Positions 38,238 to 48,074 of a stretch of 64,000 bases of DNA are shown piece after piece; the stretch's first letter is position 1, and the number at the start of each line of letters is the position of its first letter. The notes beneath the pieces are model-generated. The model did no database searches, was not told the DNA's origin, and worked only from the letters and a program-made list of their open reading frames with translations. Source of the stretch: Sulfitobacter sp. HGT1 (GTDB taxonomy: Bacteria; Pseudomonadota; Alphaproteobacteria; Rhodobacterales; Rhodobacteraceae). The stretch is from assembly GCF_013282155.1 (NCBI RefSeq), contig NZ_BLWI01000011.1, positions 62,001-126,000 on the forward strand. Reading direction: 5' to 3'. The translations under genes and the position numbers were made by a program.

Positions 38238-39146
38238 ATGAGCGACGCACATCATCTGCATTTTCACCTCGAACCAGACCTGCGACAGGCGGCGGCCTTG
38301 GGTGAGCATCCGTTCATCGCAAAAATGGCGTTGGTGCTGGAATCTGCGGGGTTCAGGGTCGAATATCGCGACCATGGCGATACAGATCGCAGCAACGACA
38401 CCTATGTTTTAAGCCATATGAAGCCGCCGCCGGAAAAGCGTGGCTTGGTATTCCGGCGCGTCTATGAATACCCGTTCTGGCAAATTGACGGGTCGGCCCA
38501 GCGCTGGGAATGGGATGTTGCCAAATCTGCATTCGATCCGGCGCTGATTTCTGGGCCAGAGGCTGCGCAATTCTATGAGTTCTGGCAAAAGCGCCAGTAC
38601 CAGAATGCCCCCCGAACCACGTCCCGTGACGGTTTTGTCTATATTCCCCTGCAAGGGCACCTGACCGAGCATCGGTCTTTCCAGTCGTGCAGTCCGATCG
38701 CGATGGTCGAACACTGTCTGGCCCATGACAAAACCCGTCAGGTGATTGCGACGATCCACCCGACCGAAACCTATACCGATACCGAAATTGCCGCGCTTGA
38801 GGCGCTGGAGCGGAAATACCCGCGTTTGCGCGTGGATGTGGGTGATATGATCCCGCTGCTGCAAACCTGTGATTACGTTGTCAGCCAGAATTCCAGCGTT
38901 GCCTTTGCCGGATATTTCTTTGGCAAACCGGCGCTGCTGTTTGGCGATATTGATTTTCACCACATTGCCGTGCGCGCAGATATGGACAGGCTGGCAGACA
39001 GCTTTGCCCAGGTACAAACCCATCGCCCTGACTATGCGAAATACCTGTACTGGTTCTGGCAAGACCAAAGCATCAACGCAGGGCGGGATGATGTTTATGG
39101 CAAGATCGCCGCGCGGTTCCGGCGATTTGACTGGCCCATAGATTAA
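38238..39146 (+). CDS. Protein resembling capsular polysaccharide synthesis/glycosyltransferase family members
   Basis: I do not recognise a specific family with certainty. The 302-residue protein has no signal peptide or membrane segment. The stretch VYIPLQGHLTEHRS followed by IATIHPTETY and VVSQNSSVAFAGYFFGKPALLFG resembles the nucleotide-sugar-binding C-terminal half of capsule-synthesis-type glycosyltransferases. An uncharacterised surface-sugar role is therefore likely. It is flanked by hslV (divergent) and trxA (convergent), so it appears monocistronic. Confidence 0.65.
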   Translation: MSDAHHLHFHLEPDLRQAAALGEHPFIAKMALVLESAGFRVEYRDHGDTDRSNDTYVLSHMKPPPEKRGLVFRRVYEYPFWQIDGSAQRWEWDVAKSAFDPALISGPEAAQFYEFWQKRQYQNAPRTTSRDGFVYIPLQGHLTEHRSFQSCSPIAMVEHCLAHDKTRQVIATIHPTETYTDTEIAALEALERKYPRLRVDVGDMIPLLQTCDYVVSQNSSVAFAGYFFGKPALLFGDIDFHHIAVRADMDRLADSFAQVQTHRPDYAKYLYWFWQDQSINAGRDDVYGKIAARFRRFDWPID

Positions 39147-39172
39147 GGGCGCACCGTTTCCGGCACGCCCTT
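39145..39172. terminator. Possible intergenic hairpin terminator
   Basis: AAGGGCG (39145-39151) pairs with CGCCCTT (39166-39172) around an inner CCG/CGG pair. It overlaps the stop of the preceding gene and lies between convergent genes. There is no good T-run on either strand, so confidence is low. Confidence 0.35.
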
Positions 39173-39196
39173 TGAAAAACTGAACTCAGATCAGGT

Positions 39197-39517
39197 TTAG
39201 ATCGACTCTTCGATCCAGCTTTGGATCTGGCCTTTTGGGCGTGCGCCGGACAGGTTCGAAACAACTTCGCCACCTTTAAAGATGAACAAGGCCGGAATGC
39301 CGCGAACACCCATTTGCGCTGGGCTGTTGGGGTTTTCGTCAACGTTTACTTTGACGATCTTTACCTTGCCGTCCATCTCAGCAGAAAGCTCCTCCAGCGA
39401 TGGGCCGATCTGCTTACATGGGCCACACCATTCTGCCCAGAAATCCACCACAACGGGGATATCGGAATTTTTAACTTCAGCGTCGAATGTTGCGTCTGTG
39501 ACTGCGACCGTGGCCAT
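39197..39517 (-). CDS. trxA: Thioredoxin
   Basis: The 106-residue protein is a cytoplasmic disulfide reductase with active site WCGPC (C31, C34) and the conserved cis-proline segment [15 protein letters not shown] precedes the ATG at 39517; an ATG at 39532 is rejected. It lies 37 bases after addA in the same direction and may be the last gene of the long tsaE-to-trxA run. Confidence 0.97.
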   Translation of the reverse strand: MATVAVTDATFDAEVKNSDIPVVVDFWAEWCGPCKQIGPSLEELSAEMDGKVKIVKVNVDENPNSPAQMGVRGIPALFIFKGGEVVSNLSGARPKGQIQSWIEESI

Positions 39518-39554
39518 GATGCTCTCCTGCACAAGGAATGATTAGAGTGGGAAC

Positions 39555-42500
39555 CTATGTAGCCGCCGTGACTTCGTCAAGATCGACAGCGCGGGACAAG
39601 GCATTTGTGATCAGATCGTCGGGCAGTTCCATCAAGGTCGCACCCCGCGTCCATAAAATTGCAGTGCGAATACGGTGGTTTGGGAATACCTGCGCCAGCG
39701 CTGCGGCATAAGCACCCATCTGGCGCAAAATCCCACCGGGGCAGGCGGCAGGCGTGGTCGGCACAACGCGGTTCGTCTTGTAATCAATCGCCAGCACGTC
39801 GGTATCGGTCACCAGCAACCGGTCAATCGTTCCGTGAATGCGACCCAGGGGGATCGTCGCGGTAACCGGCACCTCGACCAGGGCATCAGGCGCAAAGATA
39901 TGTGCGATCTCTGGCTTGGTCATCACGCCCACAGCTTCTTGAAGGGTGCGGTTGGCTGTTGCGGGGTCATAGCCGTCGCTGATGCTGCGCAGCTGGTCAT
40001 CCCACAGATCGCTTTGCAAGGCGGGCATGGTTTCAAGCAGTTTGTGGACAAGGTTGCCATATGCTTTGGCCTCTGCTTCGGTCATCCCGTCCTCGCCGGC
40101 AAGCGCCTTGGCATCCCCGAGGTTAGAGGGTGATATCGTTGCGAAACGCTGCGGAACTTTGTCGAGTTTTTCGAGGAAAATAGGCTCTAATAAGGGGCGC
40201 TTTGGCGTCTCAAACCGTTGGTCCCGAATGGGCAGCTCATCCCAATCACCATATTCAAAGCGCAGTTTCCCGTTCTTTCCAACCGGTACAGCGCCGGCCT
40301 GACCCATTGCAGCACCGATCATCTGGTACCAACTGCTGTCATCCTTTGGCAGCTCACCGGCGGCGGCGACGATCAGCCATTTTTCCGCCCGCGTCATCGC
40401 CACATAGAGCAACCGCAACCGCTCGTCGCGTTCCCGGTCTTTGCGTGCCTCAAGCGCTGCGCGCATGGCGTTCGGCATATCGGTATCCGACATTTTCCAA
40501 ACGGGAGTTTCGCCCATTTTGATAATCTCGTCGCGGATCACAAGATTGCGTTTGCCGGTGTCGGGCAGGATCACGATCGGTGCCTCAAGCCCCTTTGCGC
40601 CGTGCACCGTCATCACCCTGATCTGATCAGAGGCATTGTCGATCTGGCGCTTGATCTCGAGGTCGTCGGTCTGCATCCACACCAGAAACCCGGTCAGGCT
40701 GGGGATCGCGCCGCGTTCATAAGACAGCGCCTGGGAAAGCATCGCGTTAATGCCGTCTTCTGCCTCGGGTCCCAAACGCGCCAGCAATTTTTTCCGGCCC
40801 TCGTGACGCGTCAAAATCCGCTCGATCAGGTCATATGGCCGCAGAAAATCAACTTTGTCGCGTAAATCACGCAAGATTTCGACGGTTTCGGGGTAATCAG
40901 GATTATCGCGTAAAGCCTGCCAAAGGTGGTCTTGGGTTCGGTAATGCGACAGCTTGAACAGCATCTGTTCGGACCACCCGAACAAGGGCGATTTCAGCGC
41001 CGTGGCCAGTGACAGGCTGTCTTCGGGTGTGGCCAGAAACGACAGCAGCGCCGCCAGATCCTTGACCGCAAGTTCGGCACCAACCTTCAGGCGGTCCGCA
41101 CCCGCAATGGGCAAGCCAGCGGTTTTGCAGGCGCGAATGATCTCGGAAAACAGGGCGCTGCGCCGCTGGACAAGGATTAGGAAATCACCCGCCCGAATGC
41201 GCCGCCGTTCAAACCCGCCCGGTGTTTCCGCATCGACAGGAAGATAATGATCCCCTTCGATCAGGGTTTTGATCTGCGCCGCGATTTTATCTGCCAGCAC
41301 GACCGTGTGATGGTGACCCGATTGCTGGTCGACGGGATCGGACCATTCGCGATCATCCGGTTCTTCTGATTTTTCGACCAAAGGCCATAGATCAACACGG
41401 CCGGGCAGGGCGGATTTGAACGCAATATGTTGGCTATCTGCTGCAAAGCCGGCGCTGGCATGGGGGATGAAACTGGTATCGACCAGTTGCAAAATCGCCG
41501 ATGACGACCGGAACGAATAATCCAGACTGCGTCGTTGGAATACCTGTCCGGCATCGGTGATCTTGCCTTCAAAAAGGGTTTGCTTGTGATCGAATTCCCG
41601 TGGGTCAGCCCCTTGGAAGGAATAGATCGACTGCTTTTTATCGCCCACGACGAACAAGGTGCGCGCATCGCCCTCGTTGGCACCATCGCCGCTGTAAAAT
41701 TCGTCTGTCAGCCGTTCGATCACGTCCCATTGACGCGGGCTGGTGTCTTGCGCTTCGTCCACCAGAATATGGTCGATGCCGCCATCAATGCGGTACAAAA
41801 CCCATGCAGCAACGGTGGGGTCGGTCAGCAATGCCCGCGCTTTAAGGATCAGATCGTCGAAATCCAGCCAGCCGCGTTTTTGTTTCTCAAGCGCATAGCG
41901 TTTCAGGAACGCATGGGCGAATTGGTGCAGAACAAACGTCTTTTGCGCCGCTTTAAGCGAAAGCCGCGCATTACGGGCAGTTTCAACCCGCGCCATCAGA
42001 TCGTCGATCTGTGGCATGATATGCGACAAAACCTTTTGTGTGGCCTTGGTTGGCACGGTGCCAATTTTCGCGCTAAACGGTGACGCGGCTGAACCGCCGG
42101 TTAGAAAGACCCCCTCAAGAACGGGCAGGGCGGTGATGTCGAGCGCGCCAATCGACCGCAGCTTTTCCGCGTTTTTCTGGTCGGTGACGGATTTGTCTTT
42201 CATGGCGGCGATCATCTCGTCGATGATGGCGGCCTCTGATCCCAAAAATACCGACGATGCGATGGTTTCGGGGGTCAGGTCAGGGGCTTGATCAAACAGC
42301 GCCAGCACGTCACCCCAGGCCAACGGCACCTCGAACCCTTCGCGTTCACCGACAATGGCGCTGGTCAGCTTGCTGAAATCCTCGCCGGTGTAATGCCGGG
42401 CCAAAGCAATCACATGCTCCGCGTCATCACCTTCGACCATTTTATCCACGATCTCGGCCCGCAGCAGATCAGCAGCGCGGTCTTCGATTTCGGTGAATTG

Positions 42501-42932
42501 CGGGCTTACCCCGGCCTCAAGCGGAAACCGTCGCAGCAAAGAGGCGCAGAACGAGTGGATCGTTTGAATTTTCAGCCCGCCGGGGGTTTCAATCGCGCGG
42601 GCAAACAGCGTGCGTGCCATGCGCAGCTTTTCGGGGGTGAAGGCATCGGTCACGCCCAGTTCAGCCAATGACGCGCGCAGATCATTATCCTTGAGCATCG
42701 CCCAAGCGCCCAAGCGTTTGAACAACCGGTTCTGCATCTCTGACGCGGCGGCCTTGGTATAGGTCAGGCACAAAATGTGCTGTGGTTCGACTTCGTTCAA
42801 CAGCAGACGTGCGACACGGTCGGTCAACACCCGTGTCTTGCCGGACCCCGCATTCGCACCCAACCATGTTGACGCATCGGGCCGGGCGGCATCAATTTGC
42901 GCGCGGGTTGCATCATCAAATTCCGATGTCAT
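39555..42932 (-). CDS. addA: Double-strand break repair helicase-nuclease AddA
   Basis: The 1125-residue UvrD/Rep-type helicase carries Walker A GANAGSGKT at 25-33 and late motifs LRLLYVAMTRAEKW. A C-terminal RecB-type nuclease domain contains LAIDYKTNR. With AddB it processes double-strand ends for RecA loading, in place of RecBCD. It is the alphaproteobacterial AddA form. The ATG overlaps the addB stop (ATGA, 42929-42932). Confidence 0.96.
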   Translation of the reverse strand: MTSEFDDATRAQIDAARPDASTWLGANAGSGKTRVLTDRVARLLLNEVEPQHILCLTYTKAAASEMQNRLFKRLGAWAMLKDNDLRASLAELGVTDAFTPEKLRMARTLFARAIETPGGLKIQTIHSFCASLLRRFPLEAGVSPQFTEIEDRAADLLRAEIVDKMVEGDDAEHVIALARHYTGEDFSKLTSAIVGEREGFEVPLAWGDVLALFDQAPDLTPETIASSVFLGSEAAIIDEMIAAMKDKSVTDQKNAEKLRSIGALDITALPVLEGVFLTGGSAASPFSAKIGTVPTKATQKVLSHIMPQIDDLMARVETARNARLSLKAAQKTFVLHQFAHAFLKRYALEKQKRGWLDFDDLILKARALLTDPTVAAWVLYRIDGGIDHILVDEAQDTSPRQWDVIERLTDEFYSGDGANEGDARTLFVVGDKKQSIYSFQGADPREFDHKQTLFEGKITDAGQVFQRRSLDYSFRSSSAILQLVDTSFIPHASAGFAADSQHIAFKSALPGRVDLWPLVEKSEEPDDREWSDPVDQQSGHHHTVVLADKIAAQIKTLIEGDHYLPVDAETPGGFERRRIRAGDFLILVQRRSALFSEIIRACKTAGLPIAGADRLKVGAELAVKDLAALLSFLATPEDSLSLATALKSPLFGWSEQMLFKLSHYRTQDHLWQALRDNPDYPETVEILRDLRDKVDFLRPYDLIERILTRHEGRKKLLARLGPEAEDGINAMLSQALSYERGAIPSLTGFLVWMQTDDLEIKRQIDNASDQIRVMTVHGAKGLEAPIVILPDTGKRNLVIRDEIIKMGETPVWKMSDTDMPNAMRAALEARKDRERDERLRLLYVAMTRAEKWLIVAAAGELPKDDSSWYQMIGAAMGQAGAVPVGKNGKLRFEYGDWDELPIRDQRFETPKRPLLEPIFLEKLDKVPQRFATISPSNLGDAKALAGEDGMTEAEAKAYGNLVHKLLETMPALQSDLWDDQLRSISDGYDPATANRTLQEAVGVMTKPEIAHIFAPDALVEVPVTATIPLGRIHGTIDRLLVTDTDVLAIDYKTNRVVPTTPAACPGGILRQMGAYAAALAQVFPNHRIRTAILWTRGATLMELPDDLITNALSRAVDLDEVTAAT

Positions 42933-45892
42933 GTCAGATCCTCTGGAACGGGGTCATTCGTGCCATCCCATTCGCCAAAACGGGCAAGCTGATCGTAATC
43001 ACCTGCGAAATCGGTGGTTTTCACCATGCGGCGCGATGTGAACCCCTGATCATCCGACAAATAGCTGGTCATCAACGCATGCAGCTTGGCCAGAACCTCG
43101 TGCGGGGGCTCTTCCTCTAGCGGGGCAGAAAGCTCAACCGGATTGCTGCCGAGCCCGATATAGGCGGCATTGGCAACACGGGCGACACCGATCTGTTTGA
43201 AGCCGCCTTCCTCGACCATCGCGGCCTCAAGCAGCAGTTGTTTATCAAATGCTTTTTGTTCGGCCTTGCTGGGCGGTGCGCCGGTTTTGTAATCATAAAT
43301 CAGGATCTCACCATCATCCGTCCGGTCGATCCGGTCGGCAAAGCCGGTGAGGGTAAAGCCAAGATCGGCAAAGCTGTGGCTGCCCTTAGCGGCTTTTTCA
43401 AAGGCGGCGGGGCTGGAATAGCTTTGGCGTTTGATCTCGTTTTCCACAAACCAATCCGCGATGCGTTCAATTTTGGTCAGCCACATGACGCGGGCGGCAG
43501 GCCAGGGGGCTTCGACTTCCAGAACCTGCGCGGCAGTCTCTAACAAGTGGGATTTCGTCAGATTTGCAGGGTTTGCGGATACGGATTTGATGAACCGCTC
43601 CATGATCTCGTGAACGATGATGCCGCGCACTGGGGCATCAGGCGATTGAACCAGCGGATTAAGGGCCCGCAGTTTCAGGCTGTGTTTGGCATAAACCGCG
43701 TAAGGGTCGCGGATCAGTCGCTTGATTTCCGTCACTGACAAGGCATGGGGCCGCGCAGCACGTGGTGGCCGTGGCGAAGGCCGCGTAGCAGGGGCGACGC
43801 GGGTCACCGTTTCAAGGGCGCGAGCCTGTTCAAGCCAGTGATCGCCGCGTTTGATCATCGCCTTCCACGCCGCATCACCCCCCTGATCGGGCAAGCCGTT
43901 TAGCAGGTTGCCCAGGCGGTTCAGCCAGCGGGATGGCACGGTTTCAGCCTCGTCCGACCGGATGGCGCGGGTCAGGCAGACTTCGGGCGCGGCGATGGAT
44001 TGCTGGTAATCATGCGCAGACAACCCGATGCGCCGTTCGGGCAACAGCAATCCGGCCTTTAGCCGCATCTGGCGGTTCAACCACGGATCTGGCGGCGGTG
44101 CCTCGGGCCAGGTACTGTCGTTCAGACCACCCATGATGATCAGATCGGCACCCTGAACGCGGGCCTCCATCGTGCCCCAGATCATCACATGGGGGTGCGG
44201 TGCATCACGTTCCCTGATCTCGCCGCTTTGCAGGAGGGCACCGACCAGATCGGCATAGTCCGACGCAGACATGTCACCGCCATATTCCGCATTTTCCGCC
44301 AGATTGGTCATGACCTTGCTGGCTTCTTCGCCCGACGTATGGTGCCACAGCCGGCTTTCCCTTGTGGGGTTTGATCCGTTGGCGATTGTTTCGGCCTGGC
44401 TCAGATGCTGCGCCACCCACGCCTCAAGAGGGCCGTCGCCCGTGCCCTCAAGATCGGCAAAGCTTTGGCCGACCCAGGTCGCCCAGACATCCATTTGATC
44501 AGGGTCCGGCGAACGGGCGACCGATTTGCGCGCCAACCGCAGGATACCTTCGGCGTCAGGATAGGGCAGGCCGTCGCGGCGTAGCTGCAATTCCAGCCGT
44601 TGGGTGTTGAGCTGATGCAGGTTGCGGTCGCCGCCGCTGTGGGTCAGCGGATGTTTCAGGATGGTCAGCAGCGCCTCTGAATCCAGCTTGCGCACGAACA
44701 GATCGGCAATGTGGCGCAGGAAACGGCCGGGGGGCGACAGGTGCAAGGGCGATCCGGCACTGTCATCGGGCACAATATTCCAGCGGTCCAGCGCCGATGT
44801 GACCTGCCGCGACAACATCCGGTCCGGCGTGATCAGCGCAGCGGTCTGCCCGTCTTCGACGGCTTTCCGCAAGCGCAGCGCAATCGCAATCGCTTCGGCG
44901 CGGGGGGTCGGGGCCTGGATCAGCGTCAGCCCTTGGGTCGCGGCCTGAAGGTCCGGCAATTTGGGCCCTTCGGTAAGCCAGACGTGGGTGACGGGGGCAG
45001 GGCGCAGTGACAAGGAAACCAAGGCATTGCGTTCGGGCGACGGGGGCTGCCTGTCTGTCCAGGCGGTGACATGCCTGTGCGACATATCAAGCGCACGCAA
45101 CATGTCGCGAAACCGGTATTGCGGATGATCCTGCGACAGCTTTTCCTGATCGTCGCCCAGATCTGTCCAGACATTGCCGGGCATGTCGAAATCAAAACCA
45201 GGAAAGATGATAGCGCCCTGCGGCAACCGCGAAACCGCTTGCATCAACAGGGCGGATGTCCCGCGTGATCCGGTTGACCCCGCAACGATCACGGGGTGTT
45301 GGGGTGGTGTTTCTGCCCAGCTGGCAATCAGTTGCGCTGCGACTTGGCGCTGACGCGCGCGCGGGTCGGGGCGGGTGACACTTTCCCCAAGATAACGATG
45401 GGCGATGTCCAGGAATTGCTTGGCGCGTTCCCAATGCCCCGACTGGTCACTGACATCCAGATTGGTGACCGCCTCGACCGGGACGCCTTCGCCCTGCATT
45501 TCGTCGATCAGGCCAGCCAGACTGTCGGACAGGTCATAAAGCGATGCGCGCGGGGCCAATTCGGGCGCTTGATCCAGCAGTTTTGAAACCAGCGTGATCA
45601 GTTCCAACCGTCGCCGCAGCGCCGGGCTGGGGCGGGGAAGGGCGATGCCGGACGACAGGGTATCAAGGTTATCAATCAGATGAATGCGCGGCAGCAGGCT
45701 GGCGGGGCCTTTGTCGAAAAGCTCGCGCAGGCGGCGCTGCATCCGGCGGGTGTTAACAACCAGATCAATCCGCCCGATCGCTTGGGGGGGATGGCCGTTC
45801 AACCGGTCAAGCAGGCCGTTCAGCAGCTCTTGGGGGAAATCCACACCGGGGGCGAGGCCAAAGATACGTGGCGTGTCAGAGGGCTCAAACAT
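42929..45892 (-). CDS. addB: Double-strand break repair protein AddB
   Basis: The 987-residue partner of AddA has a degenerate helicase-like N-terminal part and a C-terminal nuclease motif (ILIYDYKTGAPP). No iron-sulfur cysteine cluster of the Bacillus type is apparent. I start at the ATG at 45892 because AAGGG sits 6 bases before it; the ATG at 45898 directly abuts that site. The start overlaps murU by 8 bases. A GTTAGAGAC copy lies inside (43536). Confidence 0.94.
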   Translation of the reverse strand: MFEPSDTPRIFGLAPGVDFPQELLNGLLDRLNGHPPQAIGRIDLVVNTRRMQRRLRELFDKGPASLLPRIHLIDNLDTLSSGIALPRPSPALRRRLELITLVSKLLDQAPELAPRASLYDLSDSLAGLIDEMQGEGVPVEAVTNLDVSDQSGHWERAKQFLDIAHRYLGESVTRPDPRARQRQVAAQLIASWAETPPQHPVIVAGSTGSRGTSALLMQAVSRLPQGAIIFPGFDFDMPGNVWTDLGDDQEKLSQDHPQYRFRDMLRALDMSHRHVTAWTDRQPPSPERNALVSLSLRPAPVTHVWLTEGPKLPDLQAATQGLTLIQAPTPRAEAIAIALRLRKAVEDGQTAALITPDRMLSRQVTSALDRWNIVPDDSAGSPLHLSPPGRFLRHIADLFVRKLDSEALLTILKHPLTHSGGDRNLHQLNTQRLELQLRRDGLPYPDAEGILRLARKSVARSPDPDQMDVWATWVGQSFADLEGTGDGPLEAWVAQHLSQAETIANGSNPTRESRLWHHTSGEEASKVMTNLAENAEYGGDMSASDYADLVGALLQSGEIRERDAPHPHVMIWGTMEARVQGADLIIMGGLNDSTWPEAPPPDPWLNRQMRLKAGLLLPERRIGLSAHDYQQSIAAPEVCLTRAIRSDEAETVPSRWLNRLGNLLNGLPDQGGDAAWKAMIKRGDHWLEQARALETVTRVAPATRPSPRPPRAARPHALSVTEIKRLIRDPYAVYAKHSLKLRALNPLVQSPDAPVRGIIVHEIMERFIKSVSANPANLTKSHLLETAAQVLEVEAPWPAARVMWLTKIERIADWFVENEIKRQSYSSPAAFEKAAKGSHSFADLGFTLTGFADRIDRTDDGEILIYDYKTGAPPSKAEQKAFDKQLLLEAAMVEEGGFKQIGVARVANAAYIGLGSNPVELSAPLEEEPPHEVLAKLHALMTSYLSDDQGFTSRRMVKTTDFAGDYDQLARFGEWDGTNDPVPEDLT

Positions 45893-46577
45893 TGGCATCC
45901 CTTAGCATGGTTTCCGCAAGGGTGATCCCTTCGGGGTGGCCGACATCACACCATTGCCCCGTATAGCTGATACCGTACATGCGGCCTTTGGCCAGCATCT
46001 TGTCCCACAGCAGGTTCAGGGAAAATGCCTGATCTGGAATAGTCTCTAACAGGCCGGTTTTGATGATTTGCACGCCGCCATAAATCACCCCGGCTCCCCG
46101 GGAAAGCTGCCCGTCTTGCCCCAGAATGAAATCACCCTTGCCGGAATGGCCCACAGCCTGACCTGTCGGAATTCCGATCAGCAGGGCATCCATGAGGTCG
46201 GGGTTCCAGGCGTCTAGCAGCATCGCCAGCGGGTTCGGTCCGGCCCAGATCGCATCGGTGTTCATGGTGAAAACCGGATCATCCCCCAACAACGGCAATG
46301 CATTGCGCAATCCGCCGCCCGTCTCGAGGATCTGGGGATGTTCAACAATGGTTTGAACATTGCGCCCCTTAAGATGGGCCAGCAAGGGTTCGGGTTTGTA
46401 ATGCAGGTTCGCGACAATGCGATCCTGAGCAATACCCGTTGCCAGATCCAGCGCGTGATCAATCAGGGGCCGCCCCGCGACCTTGACCATCGGTTTGGGT
46501 TGGTCATGTGTCAGATGTTTCATCCGCGTGCCAAAGCCAGCGGCAAACATCATCACGGCGTGGGGTGTGTTGCGCAT
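45885..46577 (-). CDS. murU: N-acetylmuramate-1-phosphate uridylyltransferase (MurU-like)
   Basis: The 230-residue nucleotidyltransferase has the sugar-1-P uridylyltransferase signature AAGFGTRM followed by PKPMVKVAGRPLIDHAL. In the cell-wall recycling shunt MurU makes UDP-MurNAc from MurNAc-1-P. Its gene directly follows the kinase amgK with a 25-base overlap, which supports that role over a mannose-1-P or glucose-1-P enzyme. A GTG at 46556 or ATG at 46553 would give a shorter form starting at the AAG loop. Confidence 0.85.
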   Translation of the reverse strand: MRNTPHAVMMFAAGFGTRMKHLTHDQPKPMVKVAGRPLIDHALDLATGIAQDRIVANLHYKPEPLLAHLKGRNVQTIVEHPQILETGGGLRNALPLLGDDPVFTMNTDAIWAGPNPLAMLLDAWNPDLMDALLIGIPTGQAVGHSGKGDFILGQDGQLSRGAGVIYGGVQIIKTGLLETIPDQAFSLNLLWDKMLAKGRMYGISYTGQWCDVGHPEGITLAETMLRDANV

Positions 46578-47557
46578 CGTGCTTTCAAATCCTCAAGGAA
46601 ATCGGGGCTGGGATAGGGCAGGGTCTTGCCCAGAAACGTGGCCAGTTCAGCCAGATCGGGATGATCAAGGTTGCGCTGCAAATAGCCCCAGACCCGCGGG
46701 ATATAATCAACATAATGCGCCTTGCCATCCCGCAGACACAACCGCGCGAAAATCCCCAGAATGCGGAGGTTGCGCTGCGCGCCAAGAACGGAATAGGCGT
46801 TTTTGAAAGCATCAGGCTTTGTGCCTGTGACGCTCGTGTAATGCGCAATCATATCGGCTTCGATCGCGGGTGGAACGTCGCGGCGGGCGTCCTGAAGGAT
46901 CGACACCAGATCATAGGCCGGATGCCCCAGCAGCGCGTCTTGAAAATCAAGCACACCGACTTGCGCAACGCCTTTCCGGTCGGGCAGCCACAGCAGGTTC
47001 TCGGCGTGGAAATCCCGCAGGATCACAACGCGGGCGGCCTGATCAAGCTGCCGGGCCAGTGGCCGGAACAGGGCATCAAAACCGGCGAATGCGGTTTCGT
47101 CGTTTGCATACCAGCCAAAGGCCAGATCGGTCATACTCACCAGCCAGTCGGAATTGCAGATTGGCAATTCCGGCGGTGGCGCTTTGTGCAAGGCCACAAG
47201 CATGTCGGTGGCGGCAGTATAAAGCGGGGCGGTCATGTCGGGTGTGTCGACCATCAACCGTGCAAACAGCGCATCGCCCAAGTCTTCGATGATCAAAAAC
47301 CCGTTTTCAGTATCCTGCGCCAGAATGCGTGGGGCGCTGAGCCCGTTCAGGATCAGGAACTGGGCAATGCGCACAAAGGGTCTGACGTCCTCGCCCTTGT
47401 CGGCGGGGGCATCCATGAAAACCGCCGCGGTGCCATCGGGCTGTGTCAGCCGGTCATAACGGCGGTTTGAGGCGTCGCCGGCCAGCAGGGATTGCGTGGC
47501 GGCCCCCCATCCGGCGGTTTTGATAAAATCTTGTGCTGCGGTGCTGCGGGGTGTCAT
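46553..47557 (-). CDS. amgK: Anomeric MurNAc/GlcNAc kinase (AmgK-like phosphotransferase)
   Basis: The 334-residue protein has the aminoglycoside-phosphotransferase fold: a catalytic loop ILRDFHAENLLW and a metal segment VLDFQDALLGHPAYDL. Paired with MurU it would phosphorylate MurNAc at C1, feeding recycled sugar into UDP-MurNAc and bypassing MurA. I use the ATG at 47557 because it overlaps the tsaE stop (ATGA); an ATG at 47587 would overlap tsaE by 34 bases. Confidence 0.85.
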   Translation of the reverse strand: MTPRSTAAQDFIKTAGWGAATQSLLAGDASNRRYDRLTQPDGTAAVFMDAPADKGEDVRPFVRIAQFLILNGLSAPRILAQDTENGFLIIEDLGDALFARLMVDTPDMTAPLYTAATDMLVALHKAPPPELPICNSDWLVSMTDLAFGWYANDETAFAGFDALFRPLARQLDQAARVVILRDFHAENLLWLPDRKGVAQVGVLDFQDALLGHPAYDLVSILQDARRDVPPAIEADMIAHYTSVTGTKPDAFKNAYSVLGAQRNLRILGIFARLCLRDGKAHYVDYIPRVWGYLQRNLDHPDLAELATFLGKTLPYPSPDFLEDLKARCATHPTP

Positions 47558-48024
47558 TTGCGCCAGCTTTTCAATTTCGGGCCCCATTTGCCGGCGTCCC
47601 AGCTTGCCGTCAAAACGCGGCCGTCGTCGCCGGTTGTCGTCAACGTGATCTTCAACGCATTTTCAGGTTTGAGCGGCCCCAGACGATCCGGCCATTCCAC
47701 CAGACAAATCGCATCCTCGAACGCGTCTGAAAGGCCCAGTTCCTCGATCTCGAATGTTGAGGTCAGGCGGTATAAATCCGCATGCCAAACCGGGCCGGCG
47801 GATGTGTCATAGGTTTGCACAAGGGTGAACGTCGGCGAAGGCACATCTTCGGGGGCGGTCAGCAGCGACTGGATAAGGGACCGCGCGAAATGGGTTTTGC
47901 CCGCCCCGACATCGCCGGTCAGCAAAATTGTATCGCCAGCCGCCAAAGCAGCACCCAGGCTACGGGCGGCTTGGCTGGTGTGGTCTGCATCTGGCAGCTC
48001 AAGGGTAAGGGTGTGGTCAGACAT
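47554..48024 (-). CDS. tsaE: tRNA threonylcarbamoyladenosine synthesis ATPase TsaE
   Basis: The 156-residue P-loop protein has Walker A GDVGAGKT at 37-44 and works with TsaD and TsaB on the t6A37 modification of tRNAs. It heads the run tsaE-amgK-murU-addB-addA, in which every junction overlaps. It lies 50 bases after the DivL-like gene in the same direction. Confidence 0.94.
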   Translation of the reverse strand: MSDHTLTLELPDADHTSQAARSLGAALAAGDTILLTGDVGAGKTHFARSLIQSLLTAPEDVPSPTFTLVQTYDTSAGPVWHADLYRLTSTFEIEELGLSDAFEDAICLVEWPDRLGPLKPENALKITLTTTGDDGRVLTASWDAGKWGPKLKSWRK

Positions 48025-48074
48025 ATGCCCAAGCTACTTGGCCAGGCAGGTGCGCTGCAAGGTGAAAGCGGTGC

